Assembly: GCA_900471515.1 (NCBI GenBank)
Contig: UCFC01000019.1
Location: forward strand, 62,001 to 126,000
Direction: 5' to 3'
DNA length: 64,000 bases
Source: Hyphomicrobiales bacterium
Lineage (GTDB): Bacteria > Pseudomonadota > Alphaproteobacteria > Rhizobiales > Rhizobiaceae
Positions within the stretch are counted from its first letter, which is position 1. Every line of letters starts with the position of its first letter. Of this stretch, positions 33,381-41,959 are shown piece after piece. The notes under the pieces are model-generated. The model had not been told where the DNA came from. It worked only from the letters and a program-made list of their open reading frames with translations, and did no database searches. The position numbers were made by a program, and so were the translations under genes.

Positions 33381-33416
33381 ATCGCGAAGCCGTGTCGCCG
33401 TTTTGCGTGCCAGGCT

Positions 33417-34259
33417 TCAATGCGCCGATTGCTGCTTGGCGCGGGCGACGATCTGCGTCGGATTGACGAATTGCAGTGCGATGACGAGCCAGAAGAGCGT
33501 CGTCACCATATAGACCACCGCCATCGCATCGATCGACTGGCCGGCACGCACGCCTGAAGCAAAGACCGCATAGTAGAGAGAGACGACGAGCGTCTGCGTC
33601 TGCGGCCCGGCAATCAGGAAGGTCAGCTCGAACATGGCGAGCGTGCGTACCAGCACCAGCAGAAGTGCCGCCAGCATGCCGGGCAACAGAAGCGGCAGCA
33701 GAATACGGATGAAAAGACTTGTGGTCCCGGCGCCGAAGACACGGGCGGCGGCCTCTATGCGCGGATCGATCTGCTCGATGAAGGGGATCATGACCAGCAC
33801 GACGAACGGAAAGGACGGCACGAGGTTGATCAGCACCACGCCCCAGAAGGTGCCGCCGAGGCCAAGCTGGTAAAGCACGGTCGCCAGCGGAATGCCGTAG
33901 GTGAGCGGCGGGATCAACAGCGGCAGCAGGAAGAGCAGGATGATGGCGCGCTTGCCGGGGAAATCGCGTCGCGCCAGCGCGTAAGCGGTCAGCACGCCGA
34001 GAATGCCCGAGATGATGACGACGACGAACACCATCTCGAAGGTGACGATCAAGACGCTGGAGAGCTGGAACTCGCTCCAGGCGCTGAAATACCAGCGGTC
34101 GGTCCAGCCGCGCGGCAGCCAGGTGCCGAGCCAGCGTGTCGCAAAGGAGTTGAGAATGACGACTGCGATGATCGCCAGCAGATTGAGGACAAAGAGCGTG
34201 GCAAGCGCCCAGACGGCGATGCGCCAGATCTTCGAGGTCAGGCCCTGGTCACGGATCAT
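33417..34259 (-). CDS. ABC transporter permease, PotC-like
   Basis: Binding-protein-dependent permease of 280 residues with six predicted membrane segments and an EAA-type loop (EAAARVFGAGTTSLFIRILLPLLLPGM). It belongs to the spermidine/putrescine (Pot) class. It is the last gene of the minus-strand operon binding protein, ATPase, permease, permease. Because the operon is divergent from a GntR gene and mannonate dehydratase, the true substrate may be a sugar acid rather than a polyamine (inference). Confidence 0.9.
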   Translation of the reverse strand: MIRDQGLTSKIWRIAVWALATLFVLNLLAIIAVVILNSFATRWLGTWLPRGWTDRWYFSAWSEFQLSSVLIVTFEMVFVVVIISGILGVLTAYALARRDFPGKRAIILLFLLPLLIPPLTYGIPLATVLYQLGLGGTFWGVVLINLVPSFPFVVLVMIPFIEQIDPRIEAAARVFGAGTTSLFIRILLPLLLPGMLAALLLVLVRTLAMFELTFLIAGPQTQTLVVSLYYAVFASGVRAGQSIDAMAVVYMVTTLFWLVIALQFVNPTQIVARAKQQSAH

Positions 34260-34262
34260 GGC

Positions 34263-35144
34263 TCAACCTTTCGTGCCGCCGGCCGGGCCGCGGTAGAAGA
34301 GCGAACGTGCGCCGAGAACGGCGACGACGACGATAAGCTCGACCATGCCCATGATAAGGGCGATCGCCGTGCCGTAGGAATGGTCATATTGCTCGAAGGC
34401 GGCCTGATAGGCGGCGATCGAAATGACGCGCGTCGGCCCCGCCGGCGCGCCGAGCAGGACGGCGGACGGAAACACCGCGAAGGCCTGGACGAAAGACAGG
34501 CAGAACGTCACGGCAAGGCCGGGTACCAGAAGCGGCAGGAAGACGCGCGTGAAGCGCTGCCGCGCATTGGCGCCAAGCGTTGCGGCGGCCTGTTCGATCG
34601 CGGGATCGATGCCGGTGATATAGGACAAGGTTAGCAGGAAGGCGAAAGGAAAGCCTGTTATCAGCAGCGAGGCGAAGACGCCCCAATAGTTGTTGGTCAG
34701 CTTGACCGGCGAATCCAGGATGCCGAAAAGGATGAGAGCCTGGTTGAACCAGCCGCGCGGGCCGAGATAGGTCAAAAGCCCGTCGGCGACGAAAACCGTG
34801 CCGAGCGTGATCGGCAGCACGAGGATCGTCGTCAGCAGCCGCTGCCGGCGCATCAGGCGGACGCGGAAGGCGACCGGGATCGCGAAGGCGAGGTTGACGA
34901 TCGTCACCGGCAGGGCAAGCCACATCGTGTTGGCGATCGTGCCGTACTGGAACTGGTCGGAGAAGAATTTCGCGTAGTTCTCGTACCAGACGCCGCCATC
35001 CTTCGGCATCAGGGAATCCGCGACGCCGTAGACGAAGGGATAGATGAAGAGGGCGATCATGAAGAGCAGGCCCGGCAGGACGAGCAGGGTCGTGCCGTCG
35101 AGGCCTTGAGCCGCGAGACGGGTTTTCAGCGACGGGCCGCTCAT
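34263..35144 (-). CDS. ABC transporter permease, PotB-like
   Basis: Permease of 293 residues with six membrane segments and an EAA loop (EQAAATLGANARQRFTRVFLPLLVPGL). It overlaps the ATPase gene by four bases and is three bases from the PotC-like gene. It would form the transmembrane heterodimer with the latter. Confidence 0.9.
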   Translation of the reverse strand: MSGPSLKTRLAAQGLDGTTLLVLPGLLFMIALFIYPFVYGVADSLMPKDGGVWYENYAKFFSDQFQYGTIANTMWLALPVTIVNLAFAIPVAFRVRLMRRQRLLTTILVLPITLGTVFVADGLLTYLGPRGWFNQALILFGILDSPVKLTNNYWGVFASLLITGFPFAFLLTLSYITGIDPAIEQAAATLGANARQRFTRVFLPLLVPGLAVTFCLSFVQAFAVFPSAVLLGAPAGPTRVISIAAYQAAFEQYDHSYGTAIALIMGMVELIVVVAVLGARSLFYRGPAGGTKG

Positions 35145-36250
35145 GCCGGCGCTCCCCTGAAGACCAGTGCGCGGCCGGTAACCGGTTGTAGCGTGGCGGA
35201 GGAGCCGCGCGCCAGCGCATCGTCGGCGCGGAAATAGAGTTCCGATCCGTCCTTCGAACGGGCCATGCCGAAGAAGGCGCGGCCGCGATATTCGGTGCTG
35301 GCAACGGTCACGGGAATGCCGGTGCCGTCCGTGGTGGCGACAAGGTCTTCCGGGCGCACGGAGAGCACGGCGGCATCGCCGACGGCGAGCGTATCGCGCA
35401 TGGTGCCGGTCAGCCGCGCGCCGGCGGCTTCGATTTCCGCTTCGCCGCCGGAAACGGAGATGACACGACCGGGAATGCGGGTGCGGAAGCCCATGAAATC
35501 GGCGACATTGAGATTGACCGGGCGCTGGTAGAGATCCTGCGGCGTGCCGATCTGCTGGATGTGGCCCTGGCTCATGACGACGATACGGTCGGCCAGCGAC
35601 AGGGCCTCGTCCTGGTCGTGGGTGACATAGATGGTCGTGGAGCCGATCTGGTCGTGGATGCCGCGGATTTCGGCGCGCATTTCCAGGCGCAGCTTGGCGT
35701 CCAGGTTGGAGAGCGGCTCGTCCATCAGGACGATCGGCGGCCGGATGACGATGGCACGGGCGATGGCGACGCGCTGCTGCTGGCCACCGGAGAGCTGGCC
35801 GGGCAGCTTGTCCGCCTGGCTTTCGAGGCGCACGAGCGCCAGCGCATCCATGACGCGCTTGTCGGCTTCCGCGCCGCGGATACCCTGCATGGCAAGGCCG
35901 AAACCGACATTCTTGCGCACGCTCATATGCGGAAACAGGGCATAGCTCTGGAAGACCATGCCGAAGCCGCGCTTTTCCGGCTCCAGCTGGTCGATGCGAT
36001 CGCCGCCGAGGCGGATTTCGCCGCCGGAGAGGCCAAGCAGGCCGGCAATGCAGTTTAGCGCGGTGGACTTGCCGCAGCCGGAGGGGCCGAGAAGCGCGAT
36101 GAATTCGCCGGGTTCGATGGTCAGATCGATGCCGTCGAGGGCGTTATAGGCGCCGAAGGATCGCTTGATGCCATCAAGCTCAAGGCGCGCATTTTTCCGC
36201 GATGGCGCCGCTGCTGCGTTTTGAACCGGCAAGGTCAATGCAATCTCCAT
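35141..36250 (-). CDS. ABC transporter ATP-binding protein, PotA-like
   Basis: ATPase of 369 residues with an N-terminal ABC domain (Walker [10 protein letters not shown], signature [14 protein letters not shown], Walker [13 protein letters not shown], His switch THDQDEAL) and a C-terminal TOBE regulatory domain (about 285-365). This is the architecture of PotA/UgpC-type importers. A hairpin separates it from the binding-protein gene upstream. Confidence 0.92.
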   Translation of the reverse strand: MEIALTLPVQNAAAAPSRKNARLELDGIKRSFGAYNALDGIDLTIEPGEFIALLGPSGCGKSTALNCIAGLLGLSGGEIRLGGDRIDQLEPEKRGFGMVFQSYALFPHMSVRKNVGFGLAMQGIRGAEADKRVMDALALVRLESQADKLPGQLSGGQQQRVAIARAIVIRPPIVLMDEPLSNLDAKLRLEMRAEIRGIHDQIGSTTIYVTHDQDEALSLADRIVVMSQGHIQQIGTPQDLYQRPVNLNVADFMGFRTRIPGRVISVSGGEAEIEAAGARLTGTMRDTLAVGDAAVLSVRPEDLVATTDGTGIPVTVASTEYRGRAFFGMARSKDGSELYFRADDALARGSSATLQPVTGRALVFRGAPA

Positions 36251-36288
36251 TTATCGGCAATCATGGCCGCCAGAGGTCCGGCGCTGGG

Positions 36289-36310
36289 AAGCCAGCGCCG
36301 AACTATTGTG
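36289..36310 (-). terminator. Hairpin between binding-protein and PotA-like genes
   Basis: CGGCGCTGG (36289-36297) and CCAGCGCCG (36302-36310) form a perfect nine-base stem with a four-base loop, 12 bases after the binding-protein stop. The absence of a T-run suggests transcript stabilisation or partial termination. Confidence 0.6.
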
Positions 36311-36321
36311 ATGGACAGGGA

Positions 36322-37497
36322 TCAGCCTTTCTTGGCGCCGATCTTTTCGTCCCAGATGCGGAAGGCCTGGACGAGCTGCTTGGGCTCCAGCGGCACTTCC
36401 AGCGGGCTGCCGGCGATCCAGTCGGCATATTCCGGCCGTCCGAATTCCTTGATGACGTCCTGGCTTTCTGCCGGCGCCATCTCGAGCGTGACGTCCTTCA
36501 CGGCCGGGCCGGGATAGAAGTAACCGGCGTCATAGGCGATCGCCTGCTGCTGCGGCTGGTAGATGAAGTTCAGCACGTCGAGCAAGACGCCGACCTTCTC
36601 GTCGGAAACGCCCTTGGGGATTGCCGCATAATGGGCGTCCGTGACCCAGTGGAAGCCTTCCAGCTTGCCGACCTTGGCTTCCTCGGGAACGATGCCGAGT
36701 GCGCGCGGGTTGATATCCCAGCCGGTCGTGGTGGCGACGATGTCGCGCGTGCCTTCGCCGAGTTCCTTGAAGACCACGGCAGTGCCGGTCGGGTAATATT
36801 CGATGTTTTCGCCGAGCGCGGCCAGATATTCCCAGGTCTTGGCCCAGCCGTTGACCGGGTCGCGCGGGTTGCTGTCGCCGAGCAGGTACGGCAGGCCCAT
36901 CAGCAGCGTGCGGCCGGGACCGGAATTCGCCGGGCGGGCATAGAGGAACTTGTTCTTGTTCTGCTTCGCCCAGTCGAGCAGTTCCTGCGCCGTCTTCGGC
37001 GGCGTCGCCACCTTGTCCGGCATGTATTCGATCAGCGGGCCGGACGGGTAATAGGTGATGACGACGCCCTGATCCTTGGCGAGCGCCTGCATCTTGAAGG
37101 CCTGCGGCAGCAGGATGCTTTCAAGATCGGGAAGGGCGGATTTCTTGCCGGACATGTCGATCCAGAGGCCCTGGTCGACGCCGGCCGAAAGCGCGTCCGT
37201 GCCGGTCAGCACGAGATCGATATCCACCTTGCCGGCAGCCTGCTGGGCCTGGATCTTGGCCGGCAGTTCCGGTGCGGGTGCTTTGGTGAAGGAGAAGCTG
37301 GAAACGAATTCCGGCTTGGCCTTGGCGTAGTTTTCGAACATGCCCTGCGTCAGCGCCAGGTTGCCGGCGACATCGACGATGGTGATGGTAACAGGACTTG
37401 CCGGTGCCTTTGCCTGCGCGAATGCGCGAAGCGGCAGTATTCCGGCGGCCGCGACGCCGGCAGCTCCGCCGACGAACGTTCTGCGTGTGATCTTCAT
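36322..37497 (-). CDS. ABC transporter substrate-binding protein, Pot/iron type, Tat-exported
   Basis: Periplasmic binding protein of 391 residues. The N-terminus MKITRRTFVGGAAGVAAAG is a twin-arginine signal, with probable cleavage after RAFA. The ATG at 37497 is fixed by GGAGGAGG just upstream; an open frame continues farther upstream but has no such site. The fold is that of type II binding proteins used by PotD-like importers. The operon promoter (TTGACA, 16-base spacer, TATATC) overlaps a palindrome shared with the divergent GntR gene. Ligand unknown; hexuronate or a related acid is suggested by the uxuA gene (inference). Confidence 0.9.
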   Translation of the reverse strand: MKITRRTFVGGAAGVAAAGILPLRAFAQAKAPASPVTITIVDVAGNLALTQGMFENYAKAKPEFVSSFSFTKAPAPELPAKIQAQQAAGKVDIDLVLTGTDALSAGVDQGLWIDMSGKKSALPDLESILLPQAFKMQALAKDQGVVITYYPSGPLIEYMPDKVATPPKTAQELLDWAKQNKNKFLYARPANSGPGRTLLMGLPYLLGDSNPRDPVNGWAKTWEYLAALGENIEYYPTGTAVVFKELGEGTRDIVATTTGWDINPRALGIVPEEAKVGKLEGFHWVTDAHYAAIPKGVSDEKVGVLLDVLNFIYQPQQQAIAYDAGYFYPGPAVKDVTLEMAPAESQDVIKEFGRPEYADWIAGSPLEVPLEPKQLVQAFRIWDEKIGAKKG

Positions 37498-37688
37498 TCT
37501 GTCCTCCTCCGTTGCGGCAGTGCCGGCCTCAGCCCCGAGCACCGCCCGTTTGCATCGCAATGCACGTCCCATGCGTCTATGCGCCGGTTTCCCGCCGGCA
37601 TCGAACGCTTGCTGCTCGAAGCTTTCCTCCGGTTGCAATTCACGCCGCCGTTCTCCTCCGCGGCATGTCTTGGCAACAGAATTCAATT

Positions 37689-37716
37689 GATATACTAGTA
37701 TGCATGAAAGTGTCAA
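37689..37716 (-). promoter_or_regulatory. Promoter with ATACTAGTAT operator, Pot-type operon
   Basis: On the minus strand TTGACA (complement at 37711-37716) and TATATC (complement at 37689-37694) are 16 bases apart, a near-consensus promoter. The perfect palindrome ATACTAGTAT at 37692-37701 overlaps the -10. Placement is ideal for repression by the divergent GntR protein. The leader to the binding-protein start would be about 185 bases. Confidence 0.7.
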
Positions 37717-37732
37717 CGTCCCGAGACCATGC

Positions 37733-38455
37733 ATGCGGCAGGCTTCCGACCCTGAAATCCTTGCCTTTCCGGCGCCACGCGAGGCCGGCGGAAAGATTCG
37801 GCGCGTGACGACGGCGGCGGCGATCCACGAGCGGCTGCATGCCGATATCGTGTCGCTGAAAATTCCTCCGGGCACGGTCTTGCAGGAAAAGCGGATTGCC
37901 GAGGATTTCGGCGTCAGCCGGACACCGGTTCGCGAGGCGCTGCTGCGGCTGTCGGAAGGCGGTCTCGTCGATATCTACCCGCAGTCGGGCACGGTGGTTT
38001 CGCGCGTTCCGGTCTCGGCCATTCCGGAAGCGGTCATCGTGCGCAAGGCGCTGGAGGGAACGACGGTGGAGGCGGCCGCCGGCATTGCGACGGAGGCCGA
38101 TATCGCCCGCCTCGATGCGATTATCGCCCGGCAGAAGACGCATGCGGCGCTCGGCAACGCCTCAAGCTTTCATGAAGAGGACGAGGCCTTTCACGAGGCG
38201 ATCGCGCAAATTGCCGGTTATCCCGGCATCTGGGCCATCCTGAAGACGGTGAAAGTGCAGATCGACCGAGCGCGGCGCCTGACGCTGCCGGTCCTCGGGC
38301 GCATGGACAACGTCGTGGGCGAGCATATGGTGATCCGCGATGCTATCGCGGCGCATGACGGCGCGGCGGCGCGCGAGGCCATGATCCATCACCTCAGCGC
38401 CGTCATTCCTGACGTGGCGGAACTGCGCTCGCAGTACCCGGACTATTTCTGCTAA
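37733..38455 (+). CDS. GntR-family (FCD) transcriptional regulator
   Basis: Regulator of about 240 residues with winged HTH (IHERLHADIVSLKIPPGTVLQEKRIAEDFGVSRTPVREAL) and FCD domain (HEEDEAFHEAIAQIAG supplies the usual Asp/His residues). The start is uncertain: ATG 37700 falls inside the palindromic operator, so ATG 37733 or GTG 37805 is more likely. It is followed after 28 bases by mannonate dehydratase and divergent from the Pot-type operon, so it most likely controls both in response to a hexuronate-derived acid. It differs clearly from the GntR protein at 23713. Confidence 0.88.
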   Translation: MRQASDPEILAFPAPREAGGKIRRVTTAAAIHERLHADIVSLKIPPGTVLQEKRIAEDFGVSRTPVREALLRLSEGGLVDIYPQSGTVVSRVPVSAIPEAVIVRKALEGTTVEAAAGIATEADIARLDAIIARQKTHAALGNASSFHEEDEAFHEAIAQIAGYPGIWAILKTVKVQIDRARRLTLPVLGRMDNVVGEHMVIRDAIAAHDGAAAREAMIHHLSAVIPDVAELRSQYPDYFC

Positions 38456-38483
38456 AAAATGAAAGACCAAGGAGACAGACGAA

Positions 38484-39671
38484 ATGCGGCAAGGTTGGAG
38501 ATGGTTCGGGCCGGAGGCGCCGGTCACGCTGGACGAGGTGCGCCAGACGGGGGCGACGAATATCGTCTCGTCGCTGCATCAGGTGCCGATCGGCCGTGCC
38601 TGGACCGAAGCGGAAGTGCGCGAACGCCAGTCGCTGATCGAAACGACACCCGCCGGCCGCTCGAAGCTGACCTGGAGCGTCGTGGAAAGCATTCCGATCC
38701 CTGACGCCGTCAAGCGCAAGGGTGGGCAGGCAAAGGCAGAAATCGAGGCCTGGATCGCCAGCCTCGAGGCTGTCGCCGCCTGCGGTATCCCGATCGTCTG
38801 CTACAACTTCATGCCTGTGGTCGACTGGACGCGTACCGATCTCGATTACGTGACGCCGACCGGCGCCACCGCCATGCGGTTCGACCATGAGCGTTTCGCT
38901 GCCTTCGAGCTGTTCGTTCTGCAACGCCCGGGCGCTGCCGAAGAATATTCGGATGAAGACAAGGCGCGGGCCAAAGCCGTTTACGAAAGCATGACGGAAG
39001 CGGAAATTGCCGAGATTACCCGCATCATCACCTCGGCTCTTCCGGGCTCGACCACCGAGCCGCTTACCATTCCGGCCTTCCGCGAAAAGCTCGTCGCCTA
39101 TCAGGGCATCGACGCCAGGAAGCTTCGCCAGCATCTCATCGAATTCCTCGAAGCCGTCGTGCCGGCTGCGGAAGCGCGCGGCGTGAAGCTGACGCTGCAT
39201 CCCGACGACCCGCCGCGCTCGCTCTTCGGCCTGCCGCGCATCGCCTCGACGGCAGAGGACTACGCGGCGCTGTTTGATGCCGTGCCGGCCGCCGCCAACG
39301 GCATGTGCTATTGCACCGGTAGCCTCGGCGTGCGCGCCGACAATGATCTGCCGGCGATCGCGCGGCGTTTCGCCTCCCGCATCTATTTCGCGCATCTTCG
39401 CGCCACGACCCGCGAGGGCGACGGCCGTACGTTCCACGAAAGCGCGCATCTCGAGGGCGACGTGAACATGGTCGCGGTGCTGAAGGAACTGGTTGCCGAG
39501 GATCGCCGTCGCAGCGCCGATCAATCGATCGTCTTCCGCTCCGACCACGGCCACCGGATGCTTGACGACCTGCAGAAGAATGTCACGCCCGGCTATCCGG
39601 CGATCGGCCGTCTTCGCGGCCTTGCCGAGCTGCGCGGCATTCTGCACGCGCTCGACGCGCCGCCGACCTGA
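38484..39671 (+). CDS. uxuA: Mannonate dehydratase
   Basis: UxuA-family enzyme of 395 residues that dehydrates D-mannonate to 2-keto-3-deoxygluconate in glucuronate catabolism. Recognised by MRQGWRWFGPEAPVTLDEVRQTGATNIVSSLH at the start, YNFMPVVDWTRTDL, LTLHPDDPPRSLFGLPRI, MCYCTGSLGVRADNDL and the FRSDHGHRMLDD metal-site region. Length matches the family. It lies in one unit with the GntR regulator. UxuB and KDG kinase/aldolase genes are not in the window. Confidence 0.95.
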   Translation: MRQGWRWFGPEAPVTLDEVRQTGATNIVSSLHQVPIGRAWTEAEVRERQSLIETTPAGRSKLTWSVVESIPIPDAVKRKGGQAKAEIEAWIASLEAVAACGIPIVCYNFMPVVDWTRTDLDYVTPTGATAMRFDHERFAAFELFVLQRPGAAEEYSDEDKARAKAVYESMTEAEIAEITRIITSALPGSTTEPLTIPAFREKLVAYQGIDARKLRQHLIEFLEAVVPAAEARGVKLTLHPDDPPRSLFGLPRIASTAEDYAALFDAVPAAANGMCYCTGSLGVRADNDLPAIARRFASRIYFAHLRATTREGDGRTFHESAHLEGDVNMVAVLKELVAEDRRRSADQSIVFRSDHGHRMLDDLQKNVTPGYPAIGRLRGLAELRGILHALDAPPT

Positions 39672-39717
39672 TTTTCTGTTTCAGGCAAGACCGCTGCACG
39701 TTTGCGCTGGCATTGCG

Positions 39718-40128
39718 TTAGCTCCGACTTGCCGCCGAGAGCTGCCGCAGCGCTTCGATCGCCCGTTCGGCATCTGTGGCCGGCACGAAAATGTGGTCGT
39801 GGTAATAGGCCGCGACCACATTGGCGCTGATGCCGGCTTCGGTTAACGCGCGCGAGAAGGCGGCGGTCAGGCCCACGGCCTCAAGCGAGGAATGCACTTT
39901 CAGCGTGATCTGCCGTAAAGGCGCGCTTGCCTGCAGCCCGGCCCTGTTCGCCGCATCCCGGGGCAGGATAAGCGTCAGGCCTTCCGTCTCGCGGAAGAGG
40001 CCGAGCGGGCGAAGATGGAGATGGTCTTCCAGCCGCGAGGCCGGCACGGTGCAATAGACGAATTCGCCCTCCACCAATTCCGGCTCCATCGTTGCGAGAA
40101 GAACTGAGAGGTCGGTAATGCCTGTCAT
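39718..40128 (-). CDS. ACT-domain protein
   Basis: Small protein of 136 residues that appears to consist of two ACT-like halves (MTGITDLSVLLATMEPELVEGEFVYCTV, then LKVHSSLEAVGLTAAFSRALTEAGISANVVAAYYHDHIFVP). Proteins of this kind are annotated as ACT-domain or CASTOR-like amino-acid sensors, with no established enzyme activity. The ATG at 40128 has AGGGAAG upstream and gives the usual size. It is convergent with uxuA. Confidence 0.82.
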   Translation of the reverse strand: MTGITDLSVLLATMEPELVEGEFVYCTVPASRLEDHLHLRPLGLFRETEGLTLILPRDAANRAGLQASAPLRQITLKVHSSLEAVGLTAAFSRALTEAGISANVVAAYYHDHIFVPATDAERAIEALRQLSAASRS

Positions 40129-40494
40129 GCCATCTTCCCTGACGCCTCGTGTTACGGATAGCTGTTCTCCAGCACCGGAAGACCGGTGGTTGGAACGGAT
40201 GAGCCGGCCGCGACACCGGATCGCGATCCTCGCAGGATTCTTGCGGACGCTCGCGCCGGGACAGGCGGATGCGGGGCAGGCGGAGGCCATATCCGGCGGA
40301 CGAGAACCCCTGCGAAATGTCCTTCCCGCCGGGACGCTAACATGTTCTGCCGCCAAGGCGAAGAAACGTGCGAGCATTTGCCGTGGCATGCGCAGGTTCG
40401 GGTGCGTCGTGACAGTGCGTGATGGCGCATCCGGCTGCCGGCAAATGCGCTGACCGGCCGGGAGGAAAGCCGGTCAGCGCCGGAGGCGCAAGGA
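40129..40494. other. Intergenic stretch without a convincing gene
   Basis: About 365 bases upstream of the ACT gene. Short open frames occur on both strands but lack ribosome sites and protein-like composition. The only clear structure is the hairpin at 40447-40480, which belongs to the end of the small gene at 40495. Confidence 0.5.
40447..40480 (-). terminator. Perfect 12-base stem after small gene
   Basis: GCGCTGACCGGC (40447-40458) pairs with GCCGGTCAGCGC (40469-40480) around a ten-base loop, 14 bases beyond the stop of the small minus-strand gene. The following minus-strand sequence is ATTTGC, only weakly T-rich. Confidence 0.6.
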
Positions 40495-40701
40495 TCAGAA
40501 ACGGGTCCGGCCGATTTCATCCGGGCGGCGTTGCGCGGCAATGCGCACCGGCTGATATTCGTAGATCGGATTTTCCGGCTCCAAGCGCAAAAGCGCGCAA
40601 TGGAGCTTGTAATTCGCACCGGTCACGATGTTGGAGAAGATCACATCCATCAGAATGTTCTTCCCGACGCTGATAAAAATCGGACGCTTGAGCTTTATCA
40701 T
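40495..40701 (-). CDS. Small hypothetical protein (68 residues)
   Basis: Basic small protein (MIKLKRPIFISVGKNILMDV then NIVTGANYKLHCALLRLEPENP). GAGG lies eight bases before the ATG at 40701, and a strong hairpin follows the stop, so it looks like a real transcription unit. No family is recognised. No signal peptide or membrane segment is evident. An inverted repeat ATACA-N4-TGTAT lies about 80-90 bases upstream at 40780-40793. Confidence 0.55.
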   Translation of the reverse strand: MIKLKRPIFISVGKNILMDVIFSNIVTGANYKLHCALLRLEPENPIYEYQPVRIAAQRRPDEIGRTRF

Positions 40702-40850
40702 GGCGTTCACCTCGTTTTCTATCCAGTGGACTGGATCTTACGAGATTAATTTTAGTCTTTCGTGATATTATTTTGAATTATACATAGGTGTATGTTTCGG
40801 TTCGCTGCGTGCTGTAGAGGAAATACTATGAATTCCAGCGCAGTGAAGCC

Positions 40851-41219
40851 TCACGGCTTCAACGCGATTTCCAGATAATTGATGAGGGAATCGAACTCGA
40901 CCGGTTTGCCCAGAAAGGCCAAAGCCCCGCCTTCCATGGCTGCCGCGCGGGTTCGCTCGTCGCGATAGGAGGTCATGAAGATCATCGGCGGCTTTTCGGG
41001 CTCGCCGTTGAGGATTGCCTGCAGTTCGATACCGCTCAGACCCGGCATCTTGACGTCGACGAGCATGCAGTCGATGGCCGCCCGGTCGTCAAAGGCCAGA
41101 AACTCTTCCGCGGAGGCAAAAAGCTTGCTCCGATAGCCGCAGGACTGGATGAGATCGTCAAGAGCCTCCCGGATGGCCTGATCGTCATCGACGACCGCGA
41201 TTGTGGATGTATGTGACAC
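40851..41219 (-). CDS. Stand-alone response-regulator receiver (FixJ-type)
   Basis: Single receiver domain of 122 residues without an output domain. The acidic pair D11-D12, phospho-acceptor D55 (MLVDVKMPG), switch Thr (FMTSY) and Lys (FLGKPVEF) are all present, so it should be phosphorylatable. It lies just downstream of the FixJ-like regulator and kinase genes, and may compete for or relay phosphate from that kinase (inference). Confidence 0.88.
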   Translation of the reverse strand: MSHTSTIAVVDDDQAIREALDDLIQSCGYRSKLFASAEEFLAFDDRAAIDCMLVDVKMPGLSGIELQAILNGEPEKPPMIFMTSYRDERTRAAAMEGGALAFLGKPVEFDSLINYLEIALKP

Positions 41220-41311
41220 GAGATTGTTAGCCTTGCTTATTCTTGCATTATCTGACGTCTATTATGAGGTTTTGGATGGTGGCGCGGTACCATACAAGGG
41301 TCTAGGTTCGG

Positions 41312-41959
41312 TTATCTGCCTTCCAGCATCTCCGCCTTGCGCACCAGATCGGCTACCGAGCGGACCTGCATCTTGCGCATGACATTGCCGCGATGCAGCT
41401 TCACGGTGATTTCGCTGATTCCGAGGTCATAGGCGATCTGCTTGTTCATCAGCCCCTTGACGACGGCGGCCATCACCTCCCGCTCGCGCGGCGTCAGCGT
41501 ATCGACCAGCGAGGCGACCGCGTCGCTTGCGGCCATTTCCCGCCGGCGGGCCATATCCTTTTCGATCGCGACGCCAACGGCATCGAGAATATCCTGGTCG
41601 CGGAAAGGTTTTGTGAGGAAATCGACCGCGCCGGCCTTCATCGCCCGCACGCTCATCGGAATATCGCCGAAGCCGGTCATGAAGACGATAGGCATCCTGC
41701 TGCCGATCCGTTCAAGATGAAGCTGAAAATCCAGCCCGCTCAGGCCCGGCAGGCGCACGTCGAGGAGAATGCAGCCCGGCCGGCGCAGGTCGGCGGCGTC
41801 GAGGAAGGCGGCCGTGGTCGCGAAGGAGACGGCATCCATCTGGATCGACCGGAAGAGATCGACAAGCGACTCGCGGATGGATTCGTCATCGTCGACGACA
41901 TAGACGATCGGCAATGCGGATTGAGCGGCTGCCTTCGATGCGGCACTAGTGTCGGTCAT
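41312..41959 (-). CDS. Two-component response regulator, FixJ/LuxR family
   Basis: Regulator of 215 residues: receiver domain (D67 in CILLDVRLPG, Lys in FLTKPFRDQD) and a LuxR-type HTH at about 150-210 (LTPREREVMAAVVKGLMNKQIAYDLGISEITVKLHRGNVM). The ATG at 41959 follows GAGGACGAGC and overlaps the end of the kinase gene by 14 bases, so kinase and regulator are coupled. Regulators of this group often control respiration or oxidative catabolism. A likely local target is the predicted small-RNA promoter at about 43815-43858, which carries a directly repeated CTAAG element (inference). Confidence 0.9.
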   Translation of the reverse strand: MTDTSAASKAAAQSALPIVYVVDDDESIRESLVDLFRSIQMDAVSFATTAAFLDAADLRRPGCILLDVRLPGLSGLDFQLHLERIGSRMPIVFMTGFGDIPMSVRAMKAGAVDFLTKPFRDQDILDAVGVAIEKDMARRREMAASDAVASLVDTLTPREREVMAAVVKGLMNKQIAYDLGISEITVKLHRGNVMRKMQVRSVADLVRKAEMLEGR

